DNA of 15,031 bases from Phycisphaerales bacterium UBA1926 (GTDB lineage Bacteria; Planctomycetota; Phycisphaerae; Phycisphaerales; UBA1924). Each line of letters starts with the position of its first letter. The stretch's first letter is position 1. The notes beneath the pieces are model-generated. The model saw only the letters and a program-made list of their open reading frames with translations. It was not told where the DNA came from and did no database searches. The stretch lies in NCBI GenBank assembly GCA_002337215.1, contig DDFO01000038.1:25093-40123 (forward strand), read 5' to 3'. The position numbers and the translations under genes are program-made. Below, piece by piece: positions 1 to 7,600 of the stretch.

Positions 1-531
1 GAGCAGGAAGGCACCTACCCGCTTCCGGAAGCCCAGCTCGATCGGTTCTTCTTCAAGCTCCAGGTCGGCTACGCCAAGCGGGCGGACATGCACGAGATCC
101 TGAAGCGGACCACGGGCGAGGAGGCAGCGCGCATCGAGCCCGTTCTCGATGCCGGGCGTCTGCTCGCCCATCAACGGCTCGTGCGTATGGTCGAGGCCGC
201 GCCGACCGTGGTTGACTACGCCGTGCGGTGTGTTCTTGCGACGCACCCGAAAGGCCCCGATTCAGACGGTGAGTTCGCGACACCGCGTGTGAATCAATTT
301 GTACGCGTCGGTGCCAGCCCGCGCGCCGCCCAGGCGCTCACACTGGGTGCCAAGGTGCTCGCGCTGCTCGACGGCCGCCCATCGATCTCGATCGAGGACG
401 TCAAGAATGTCGCGCTCCCGGCCCTTCGACACAGGCTCATCATGAACTTCGAGGCCGAGGCGGAGGGCGTTCAGGCCGATGCCGTCATCAAGAACATCCT
501 CGAAACACTGCCCCGTGAGGCACCCGCCTAG
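1..531 (+). CDS. MoxR-family AAA+ ATPase, C-terminal part (5' end outside window)
   Basis: The reading frame is open from base 1, so the N-terminus with Walker A and B lies upstream. The visible 176 residues start with EQEGTYPLPEAQLDRF, the very conserved MoxR segment following sensor 1. The C-terminal lid follows, with a sensor-2 motif GASPRAAQAL (Arg at visible residue 108) and the typical ending DVKNVALPALRHRLIMNF. MoxR ATPases are chaperone-like enzymes that usually act with von Willebrand factor A and DUF58 proteins to assemble or activate partner complexes. Here the next gene on the same strand, 19 bases downstream, is a glycoside hydrolase rather than DUF58, so any partners must lie upstream or elsewhere. 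Family assignment is very secure; the cellular target is unknown. Confidence 0.93.
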   Translation, partial: EQEGTYPLPEAQLDRFFFKLQVGYAKRADMHEILKRTTGEEAARIEPVLDAGRLLAHQRLVRMVEAAPTVVDYAVRCVLATHPKGPDSDGEFATPRVNQFVRVGASPRAAQALTLGAKVLALLDGRPSISIEDVKNVALPALRHRLIMNFEAEAEGVQADAVIKNILETLPREAPA

Positions 532-550
532 CCCGGAGGAGGCGTCACGC

Positions 551-1339
551 ATGCTCATCGCCGTGATCGTCGCGACCACTGCCGTGGCCAACGCTGAACC
601 CCGACCGGTGGGCTCGCCCCGTCCGGGCTACTCGCTCGTTTGGCACGACGAGTTCGAGGGCGACACGCTGGACCCGGAGAAGTGGTCCCCCTGGCGCCCA
701 GGCCCGCGGCGCGATGCGATCAACACATCCGAGGCGGTCACGCTCGACGGGGACGGCCGACTCGTGATCACCACCTCCCGCGTGCGCGAGGAAGACGGAT
801 CGATCGGCTACCGCACCGGTGGCGTCTGGACCCCCAAGACCTGCCTCACGCGGTACGGCTACTTCGAGGCCCGCATCAAGGTCCAGGGCGAGGTCGGATT
901 CTGGTCCGCCTTCTGGCTCCAGTCGCCCGTGATGGGCCAGCACATCGGAGACCCCGCCAGGGGCGGTGTCGAGATCGATGTCATCGAGTACCTCTGCAAC
1001 GGCACGAACCTCAACAGCGCCAAGCACGCGATCCACTGGGACGGGTACGCCGAAGACCACAAGGTCGACCACCACGAGTCCGAGCGCCCCGACACGCATG
1101 TCGGGTTCCACACCTACGCCCTGGAGTGGACGCCCGACGAGCTCGTCTTCTTCGTGGACGGAGAGGAGACCTGGCGCACCGACAAGGCCGTCCCACAGAT
1201 CGAGCAGTTCATGATCCTGAGCTGCGAGGTCGGCTCGTGGGCGGGCGATATCGCCCAGGCCGATCTGCCCGAGCGCGTGTTGGTCGACTGGGTCCGTGTC
1301 TGGCAGCGAACGGCAGATGGGCCGGAGGAATCGGACTGA
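551..1339 (+). CDS. Secreted glycoside hydrolase family 16 (beta-glucanase / laminarinase-like)
   Basis: Predicted 262-residue retaining endo-glycosidase of the GH16 beta-jelly-roll fold. The ATG at 551 is chosen because a GGAGGA Shine-Dalgarno sits at 535-540 and because it begins a short signal peptide (MLIAVIVATTAVANA, cleavage before EP). A longer frame starting at 479 would run inside the MoxR gene. GH16 landmarks in order are the N-terminal WHDEFEGDTLDPEKW, the strand YGYFEARIKV, the WSAFWLQSP segment, the catalytic motif EIDVIE (E141 nucleophile, D143, E146 acid/base; the beta-bulge ExDxxE type), then HTYALEWTPDELVFFVDG and the closing WVRVWQ. The signal peptide has no basic residue near its start, which is unusual. 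There is no carbohydrate-binding module, dockerin or sorting tail, so the enzyme is probably released to the periplasm or outside. The substrate (laminarin, mixed-linkage glucan, or a red-algal galactan) cannot be fixed from sequence alone. Confidence 0.9.
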   Translation: MLIAVIVATTAVANAEPRPVGSPRPGYSLVWHDEFEGDTLDPEKWSPWRPGPRRDAINTSEAVTLDGDGRLVITTSRVREEDGSIGYRTGGVWTPKTCLTRYGYFEARIKVQGEVGFWSAFWLQSPVMGQHIGDPARGGVEIDVIEYLCNGTNLNSAKHAIHWDGYAEDHKVDHHESERPDTHVGFHTYALEWTPDELVFFVDGEETWRTDKAVPQIEQFMILSCEVGSWAGDIAQADLPERVLVDWVRVWQRTADGPEESD

Positions 1340-1500
1340 TCGCCTCCGCCTATCGGTCTTTGATAGGAAAACGCGCTGTCGTCTGGGGCCGGGCCGCTGT
1401 AGAATCTCAGGTCTCGACCGCGGCTCCGTAGGGGGTCGCGCAAGTGCGGCCCGCCCGCACCATCGCCCGACCGACACCCGGCTTCGAAGGAGCCACGCCC
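1340..1500 (+). promoter_or_regulatory. Intergenic leader of the GH5 gene with weak promoter candidate
   Basis: 161 bases separate the GH16 stop from the GH5 start. A TAGAAT hexamer at 1400-1405 matches a bacterial -10 well, but the best -35 at suitable distance (CTGTCG, 1376-1381, 18-base spacer) is poor. A clear Shine-Dalgarno GAAGGAG lies at 1486-1492, eight bases before the ATG at 1501. No hairpin with a T-run ends the GH16 transcript, so read-through from the upstream operon is also possible. The promoter call is tentative. Confidence 0.25.
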
Positions 1501-3417
1501 ATGAGATCCGCGTTCCGTTTGTGCGCGCTGCTCGCCTTCCTCGCGCTCTCGCTGCCGGCGCACCGCGCCGCCGCTCAGTGCAACGACTGCTGGCTCGAGG
1601 TGCAGGGCACCGAGATCGTCAACGCCCGGTCGGGCCAGCCCGTCCGTCTCCGCGCCGTGGGCCTGGGATACTGGCTGCTGCAGGAGGGCTACATGCTCAA
1701 CCCCTCGGGCTGCAACGGCTGCCCGGGCACCCAGTGGCAGATGAAGCAGCAGTACCTCGACGAGGGCCAGACCATCGAGCAGGTCGAGGCCTTCTACCAG
1801 GCGTGGCGCGACAACTTCATCACCAAGGACGACATCGACTACATCGCCTCCCTCGGGTTCAACAGCGTCCGCCTGCCCATCCACTACGACCTGTTCCTGA
1901 CCGACGAGCAGCGCGCCGTCCGGCACGGGGTGATCAACGATCTGTTCTTCGGCCACGACCAGTACAAGGCCGCCCTGCGGACATGGCTCGACAACGGCAC
2001 GCTCGCGACCAGCCCCGACCTCGAGGGCTTCCGCATGATCGACCGGCTCGTCGAGTGGTGCGAGGACAACGGCATGTATGTCATCCTCGACATGCACGCG
2101 GCGCCCGGCGCCCAGGGCAGCGACATGCAGATCTCCGACGGGTTCTGGCCGAACAATCTCTGGGAGTTCCCGGTCTTCCAGGACACCCTCGACCGCATCT
2201 GGCTCGCGATCTCCGACCGCTACAAGGCGGAGCCCCGCATCGCGATGTACGAGTTCATCAACGAACCCAACAACGTCCCTGGGGGCGGCCCCCCGATCCG
2301 GGCGCTCACTCAGCGCCTGATCTCCACCGTCCGCAACAATGGGGACAACCACATCCTCGGCATCCACGGCAACGGCTGGAGCAACGACTACAGCTCCATG
2401 CAGCCCTCCACCTTCACGCCCAACTGGGGGCTCGTCTACAACGCCCACCGCTACTGGTTCGACCTCGACACCGAATGGACGCCAAGCGGCAACCCCAATG
2501 TCATCAACCGGCTGGGCAACATGCTCGCCTTCCGCGACCAGCACAATGTCCCCATCTGGGTCGGGGAGACCGGCGAGAACAACAACGCCTGGCTCGCCCA
2601 GAACATCCAGAACCTTGAGACCGCGGGCATCGGCTGGTGCCACTGGACCTACAAGCGGCACGACTGGCAGGAGAACGCCGCCCTCGCCCGCATCGGGGGC
2701 AGCTGGCCGACCGATGGTGCGTGGGCGATGCCGACCGTGCTCGATCACATCCGCTTCGACCGCCTCATCCCCCATCCCAACACCCAGGCCGCGGTCACCG
2801 CGCTGCTCCCCGCGCCGGGGTCAACGGGCTGCTTCGTCGATTCCGGCACGTGTGCCCCCGTCGGGCAGACCGTCTGGCTCCGCGGTAACAACGGCCAGTT
2901 CGTCTCCTCTGAGGGCGGGCAGAACCCCATGCGGTGCAACCGCGGCATCGTAACCGACCGCGAGATGTTCACCATCGTCGACGCCGGCGGCGGCCTCGTC
3001 GCCCTCCGGGGCTCCAACGGCCTCTATGTCTCCTCCGAGGACGGCAAGGAGCCCATGCGCTGCGACCGTCCCTCCGTCGGGACCACGGAACGCTTCAACT
3101 GGATCGACTTGGGCAACGGCGCCATCGCGCTCCGCGGCAGCAACGGGCTCTTCGTCTCCTCAGAGAACGGCCTCGCCCCCATGATGTGCGATCGCGATAT
3201 CCCCGATGCCTGGGAGTCATTCGGCTTCGGCACCGACTCCGAGTGCGACGCCGACCTCGCCCTGCCCTACGGGCTGCTCGACTTGGCGGACATCAGCGCG
3301 TTCGTTGGCGGGTTCATCTCCCAGAACCAGACCGCGGACCTCGACGGCAGCGGCACCTTCGACCTGAGCGATATCACGATCTTCGTCGAGTCCTTCAACG
3401 CGGTCTGCCCGTTCTGA
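1501..3417 (+). CDS. Secreted GH5 glycosidase with fascin-like beta-trefoil and C-terminal dockerin-like domain
   Basis: A 638-residue exported enzyme. The start at 1501 has the Shine-Dalgarno GAAGGAG eight bases upstream and gives a classical signal peptide (residues 1-25, cleavage AAA|QC). The GH5 (beta/alpha)8 domain covers about residues 30-420: GFNSVRLPIHYD, VILDMHAAPG, the acid/base in FINEPN (E255), an NAHRYWF strand, and the nucleophile in VGETGE (E356). Residues about 457-576 hold three copies of an RGxNGxxVSSExG...PMxCxR unit with the Arg at 461, 503 and 545. This exact 42-residue period is expected of a fascin-like beta-trefoil, probably carbohydrate-binding. The tail (about 577-638) has DLADISAFVGGF and the calcium-loop-like DLDGSGTFDLSD, bracketed by C582 and C636, resembling the GC-type dockerin-like tail of Phycisphaerae. 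Likely an extracellular beta-glucanase or cellulase-like enzyme acting with the adjacent GH16; the GH5 subfamily is not determined. Confidence 0.9.
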   Translation: MRSAFRLCALLAFLALSLPAHRAAAQCNDCWLEVQGTEIVNARSGQPVRLRAVGLGYWLLQEGYMLNPSGCNGCPGTQWQMKQQYLDEGQTIEQVEAFYQAWRDNFITKDDIDYIASLGFNSVRLPIHYDLFLTDEQRAVRHGVINDLFFGHDQYKAALRTWLDNGTLATSPDLEGFRMIDRLVEWCEDNGMYVILDMHAAPGAQGSDMQISDGFWPNNLWEFPVFQDTLDRIWLAISDRYKAEPRIAMYEFINEPNNVPGGGPPIRALTQRLISTVRNNGDNHILGIHGNGWSNDYSSMQPSTFTPNWGLVYNAHRYWFDLDTEWTPSGNPNVINRLGNMLAFRDQHNVPIWVGETGENNNAWLAQNIQNLETAGIGWCHWTYKRHDWQENAALARIGGSWPTDGAWAMPTVLDHIRFDRLIPHPNTQAAVTALLPAPGSTGCFVDSGTCAPVGQTVWLRGNNGQFVSSEGGQNPMRCNRGIVTDREMFTIVDAGGGLVALRGSNGLYVSSEDGKEPMRCDRPSVGTTERFNWIDLGNGAIALRGSNGLFVSSENGLAPMMCDRDIPDAWESFGFGTDSECDADLALPYGLLDLADISAFVGGFISQNQTADLDGSGTFDLSDITIFVESFNAVCPF

Positions 3418-3446
3418 GTGCACGGAGCAGATGAGAGCAAAGAAAA

Positions 3447-3466
3447 CCGCCGCGATGTCGCGGCGG
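3447..3466 (-). terminator. Rho-independent terminator of the tRNA gene
   Basis: A perfect 8-bp stem (CCGCCGCG / CGCGGCGG) closes a 4-base loop. Read on the - strand it begins three bases after the tRNA discriminator and is followed by GGTTTTCTTT, a T-run. On the + strand no T-run follows, so it serves the tRNA transcript rather than the GH5 gene. Confidence 0.8.
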
Positions 3467-3469
3467 CAA

Positions 3470-3543
3470 TGGGCGTAACAGGACTCGAACCTGTGACCTC
3501 TGCTATGTGACAGCAGCGCTCTAGCCAACTGAGCTATACGCCC
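3470..3543 (-). tRNA. tRNA-Val (anticodon CAC)
   Basis: The reverse complement folds into a complete cloverleaf. The acceptor stem is GGGCGTA/TACGCCC, the D arm is GCTC/GAGC with AGTTGGCTA loop, the anticodon stem is CTGCT/AGCAG, the variable region is AGGTC, and the T arm is ACAGG/CCTGT with loop TTCGAGT. The anticodon loop reads G-T-C-A-C-A-T, giving anticodon CAC for the valine codon GTG. U33 and A37 are as expected, while G32/U38 is unusual because position 32 is normally a pyrimidine. The discriminator is A and the 3' CCA is not encoded, so it must be added by the CCA-adding enzyme. It is a single tRNA gene with its own terminator and a candidate promoter upstream. Confidence 0.93.
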
Positions 3544-3580
3544 GATCGGGCAAAGGCAGAGCCTCGCCCGCAGGCTAAAG

Positions 3581-3609
3581 AGGATATGCCAAGCGGCATC
3601 CGCGGGCAA
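3581..3609 (-). promoter_or_regulatory. Candidate sigma-70-type promoter for the tRNA-Val gene
   Basis: On the - strand, TTGCCC (3609-3604) and TATCCT (3586-3581) are separated by exactly 17 bases. This would start transcription roughly 30 bases before the mature tRNA 5' end. Spacing and hexamers fit a housekeeping promoter moderately well; the call is by eye only. Confidence 0.45.
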
Positions 3610-3646
3610 TCGTTCCCATGAAAGCTCGGGCCGACTGAACAGAAAA

Positions 3647-3671
3647 AAACCCCGGCGTCATGCCGGGGTTT
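3647..3671 (-). terminator. Rho-independent terminator of the PEP-CTERM gene
   Basis: An inverted repeat with 10-bp arms (AAACCCCGGC / GCCGGGGTTT) and a 5-base loop. On the - strand it is followed by a run of Ts and lies 52 bases after the stop codon of the gene ending at 3723. It is the strongest terminator in the window and separates the surface-protein gene from the tRNA gene downstream. Confidence 0.85.
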
Positions 3672-3722
3672 GAAACAGTATCGGATATGGCCAGTCGGCC
3701 CGGAATTTCACTAAGCCGCGGA

Positions 3723-4490
3723 TCAGCGACGGCGGCGGGTGCCCATCGCGATCAGGCCGAGCCCGGCCATCGCCGAGGCGGCAGGCAAGGGCACCGCGAC
3801 AACATTGATCGTGATCGAGTTCTCGACCACAAGATCGCCCTCGGCGTTGTACGCCTCGAGCACGATCTCGTACTCACCGGCGAGCCGGCCGTCGAACGGG
3901 AAGCCGCTGCCGGCGTCGTCGAAGAACTCCATGTTCCAGGAGTTCTGGGCGATGTTGTTCGAGCCGATCAAGGACGCGTACTCGGCCGCGTCAGCAGCAG
4001 TGTCACCGTCACCGTTTCCGGTGCTGTTGGTGCCGATCGCGTGGTCCGCAAGTGTCTGGGAAATAGGATCGAACGCGAGGAAGTTGGTTCCGCTCCCCGG
4101 GTCAAAATCGATTTTGAGCATGTAGGAATAGTCGCTGAGGACTTCGCCGGACGTGCCCTCAAAGTCGCTGTTGACCGACCACTCGAAGTTCCAGGTCGCC
4201 GTCGAGGTCGAGCTGGGCGCGAAGCCGAAACCGGTGGGGGGCAGCCCGGCCTGGAAGGTGTACGAGCCATCGCCGTTGCTGTTGAAGATGTTCTGCGGCT
4301 GGTTGCTACCGTCGAAGCGAACCTTCGCCCGAAGACCGAGTTCGAGGCCGTTGTCCTGATTCACCGTGAAGCCGCCGTTCGCGTTGCCGTCGCCGAAGAT
4401 CACGTCTCCGGTCACGTTCGCGTCGTACTGCGGCGCCGCGATCGCGGCACCCGATGCCACGACCATGCTCACTGCTGCTGTCTTCATCAT
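3723..4490 (-). CDS. Secreted PEP-CTERM sorting-domain protein, function unknown
   Basis: A 255-residue exported protein. It has a signal peptide (MMKTAAV...AAIAA, cleavage near residue 18-19) and a mature part rich in Asn, Gly, Asp, Ser and Thr with no cysteine. The C-terminal tail is V233-P-L-P, then a short Ala/Gly/Leu hydrophobic helix and RRRR at 252-255. That tripartite tail is the PEP-CTERM signal, recognised by an exosortase that cleaves and anchors or releases the protein at the surface; no exosortase gene is in this window. The first ATG is preferred because GGAG lies eight bases before it (4499-4502). The middle contains alternating hydrophobic strands (TWNFEWSVNSD, YSYMLKIDFDPGS, GEYEIVLEAYNAEGDLV), suggesting a beta-sandwich, but I recognise no enzymatic motif. 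It is probably monocistronic, with its own strong terminator. Confidence 0.85.
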   Translation of the reverse strand: MMKTAAVSMVVASGAAIAAPQYDANVTGDVIFGDGNANGGFTVNQDNGLELGLRAKVRFDGSNQPQNIFNSNGDGSYTFQAGLPPTGFGFAPSSTSTATWNFEWSVNSDFEGTSGEVLSDYSYMLKIDFDPGSGTNFLAFDPISQTLADHAIGTNSTGNGDGDTAADAAEYASLIGSNNIAQNSWNMEFFDDAGSGFPFDGRLAGEYEIVLEAYNAEGDLVVENSITINVVAVPLPAASAMAGLGLIAMGTRRRR

Positions 4491-4648
4491 CTCAAGTTCT
4501 CCGTGGGTCGGTTCTGCGATCGGTGAGGGAGCGACGAGGTGCAGACCAGGTCCTCCCCCAAATGAGCGAGAACCTTAGCAGACTCAGCATTGGAACCCTA
4601 CGGAAAAGACGCGATGTCGTGCGAATTGAGCGCTTCAGGGCACGAAAA

Positions 4649-7600
4649 TCAGTCAGAATCGAGCGTCTCTATGAGATTCTGCCACCGGTTTTGTGTCCTC
4701 GCGGAGGCCCCGTCGATTTGTGGATACCTCCGGATCAGCGATCGAACTTCCTCCGCGCGTCTCAACTCGGCGAGCACCTCTCCCAATTCCACCACCACAT
4801 CCGGTGTTGGGCCGGCGATCTCGAGCGCCGCCTCGAGCACCCGTGCCGAGTCTTCTAGCTCGCCGAGTCGGCGGTGAGCCACGCCCAGCGTGTGCCCGAC
4901 CACACCGAGGTCCCGCGGCGGCGAGCCTTGAAGACGGCCAAGCCGCATCGCCTCGCGAGCTTCGGCAAGCGCACGCTCGGGGTCCCCCAGTTCATTCGCA
5001 AGGGCCGACGCGAAGTTGTTCCTCAGCAAAGCCGAGTCCGGATAGTCCTTGACGAGCGACTCGTAGCGTTCCGTCGCGAGTCCGGTCTCACCGAGCAGTA
5101 CCTCGATCGACGCGAGTTCCAGCTCGGGCACCAGCCGGTCCGCGCTCGACGCTGATGCGATCGCGTCGGTCAGCAATTCGGCCGCTCTCGTCGCATCGTG
5201 CCGATCGCCCGAGGAGCGAGCCATCGCAGCCCAGGCCCGTCCCAGCGTCTGCGCCCCGAGCTGATTCTGGTTCCGGTCTGCCGCGAGGGAAAGGGTGTCA
5301 GCCCGCACAAGCCAGTCGCGTCGCTGCGAGGCCGCGGAGCCGGGAGCAGCAAGGAACGCGTCGAGATAGAGACCCGCCGCCTCCTCAGGCATGCTGTTTT
5401 CGATTGCGCCGAGCAACCGGTCGGCCTCAGTCAGGCGGTCCGAAACCGCGAGCCCCGCGATCAGGATGCGCCGCGCCGCGAACGGCCCCGAACCAGATAC
5501 GAGCCGGTCCCGGTGGGGGAGCAGCCAGTTCAGCGCCGCCTCTGCCCGGCCGCGCCGCGCTGCGATCTGCGACCGAAGAACATCAACTGCGAACGGATCA
5601 CCACCGAGCTGAGTCGCGAGCCGGTTCGCTACGCTCTCCGCCTCGTCGAGTCGGCCCTGGGAGAGGTACAAGTCGCACAGTCGTTCGAACGGCCAGTTCA
5701 GCCTGGGCATTGCTTCGGCGGCGTCGCGCAGCGTGCGCTCCATCGCCGACTCATCACCCGCCGACGCCGCGAGCATCGCGAGCCACGCACGCGATTCGCG
5801 GCGAGCGGGTCCATCGGCACACTGCGCCCGGAGTTCGGCCAGCATCGAGTCGGCTCCGGTTTCGCCGAGCAGGAACGACTCGATCGCCTCGGCGATTCCT
5901 CCCATCGACTCGGTGTCCATCGTCCGGATCGCCGCGAACGCCCTGGTCAAACCAACGACCGACTCGTTGCGAACAACCGCGCCAGCCGGATCGGCCGCCT
6001 TCACCGCGGTCTCGATTCCCACTGCGAGCGCACGCACCGAGCGGTTGCTTCCTTCGGCCGTCGATTGGAGTTCGGCGCGGGCCTCGTCCCAGCGCCCGGC
6101 TTCGAGGAATGCGTGGGCAAGCATCATGGTCGTGATCTCATCACGGATGCCCGAGGTGCGGATCTGCTCGATCGCCCGATCCCATGCCCCGACGCCGAGC
6201 AGCAGGCGAGCCAGATCAAGCCGAGTCTCGGGCGATTCCCCCCGAGCCCCGAGGTACGCTTTCACCGCCCCATCCACAAGCCCGGCCTCGAGCAGAACGC
6301 CGGTCCCGGCGGACACCGACGAAAGCTGGCGATCCGAGCCGACCAACGACTCCGCGACAGCCGCCGCGTCGTCGGGCATCCCAAGCAGGGCGAAAAGCAT
6401 CCCCAGATCTGCGAGATCCTCGGCTTGGCCGCCCCTTGCGAGCACCCGCCGGTCCGCGAGCGCGGCGTCGAGCCGACCAACCGACTGCAGCAGATCAGCG
6501 CGATGCCGCAGGGCATCGACCCGAAGTTGCTCCCACGGGATGGAGAGGAACGCGTCGAGCGCTCGGTTCGCCTCATCGCGATAACCGTGCGACAGCAAGT
6601 AGCGGACGAAGTCCGGGTAGTACGCCGCGTCGACCGTCGCCGCCCCGCGCAACGCCCGGGCCGCCTCTTCGGTCTCACCCGCCTCGTCGTACGCGATCGC
6701 CGTCAGGCGACGCACCGTCGCGATGTCGGGAGCCCGATCCTGGATCGCCCGCAGGCCGAGGATGGTCTTCGACAGGATCGCCGCCCGCTCTTCCGGGTCA
6801 TCGGGGAGGAACGACAGATCCGCCCTGAGCGACGCGATCCGCCACTCCAGCGAGTCATCACCCGCGGCTTTTCGGAGTCTGGAAATAACTGACCGAACCG
6901 TTGGCTCGTCATCGCGAAGAACTACTGACTCGAGCGCCGCGTTCTGCACGACAGCGGAAGAGGGATATTCGTCCGAGAGATCGCTCCAGATCCGAACCGG
7001 ATCGCCGAGCCCGTTCTGTTCGAGATACGCCGCGCGGAGCAACGCGGTGCGCACCCGATCCTCGGGTGTCAGCACTTCCTCGCCCCGGTTGCTCAGCGCC
7101 GAGTCGTACACCGCGAGCCCTTCTTCGACCTCGCCTCCCAAGGCGAGCAACCGAGCCCGGGCCTCGATCAGATCCACCGACGATGACAACGCGTCTCCCG
7201 AGAGATCAAGGAGCGACGAGGCCAGAGAACGGTCGAACCGAGCGGTCAGCCGCACCAACTCCGCAAGGTCTGCATCGGCCGGTGCCTCCTCGAGATCGAT
7301 CAGCCTCCTGGACTCGGCAAGTCCCTCGTCGCGCCGACCCACGAGCAGGAGCAGCCTTGCGTGCGTGGCAGTCAGAGTCGGGTCGTCGGGAGCCTGCGCG
7401 ACCAGTGACTCAATCCGTTCGAGCTGGCCCATCGCCTCGCGCACCGATCCAGTGCGTGACGTATCGCGAAGCCGGCGGTCGAGATAGCGATTCACAACCG
7501 CTTGCATAGCGGGGTCGTCCACGCCCCGCCGTTGAATCGCGTCGATTGTTCTGGAGGCCTCGTCGAGATCACCGAGAGCCACACGCAGATCCGCGATCGA

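Noticed and set aside
479..550. Longer GH16 N-terminus starting at ATG 479
   Set aside because: It lies inside the MoxR gene in another frame, has no Shine-Dalgarno and would bury the signal peptide 24 residues inside.
1114..2775. Long - strand open frame (553 codons) opposite the GH16 and GH5 genes
   Set aside because: The translation is a Val/Asp/Glu/Gly-rich composition typical of the antisense of a high-GC gene, with no motif. The + strand carries complete GH16 and GH5 signatures.
3447..3466. Hairpin considered as terminator of the GH5 gene on the + strand
   Set aside because: No T-run follows on the + strand; the T-run is on the - strand, directly behind the tRNA.
5198..6892. Long + strand open frame (564 codons) opposite the TPR gene
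   Set aside because: Arg/Pro-rich shadow translation without domains; the - strand is one uninterrupted TPR protein.
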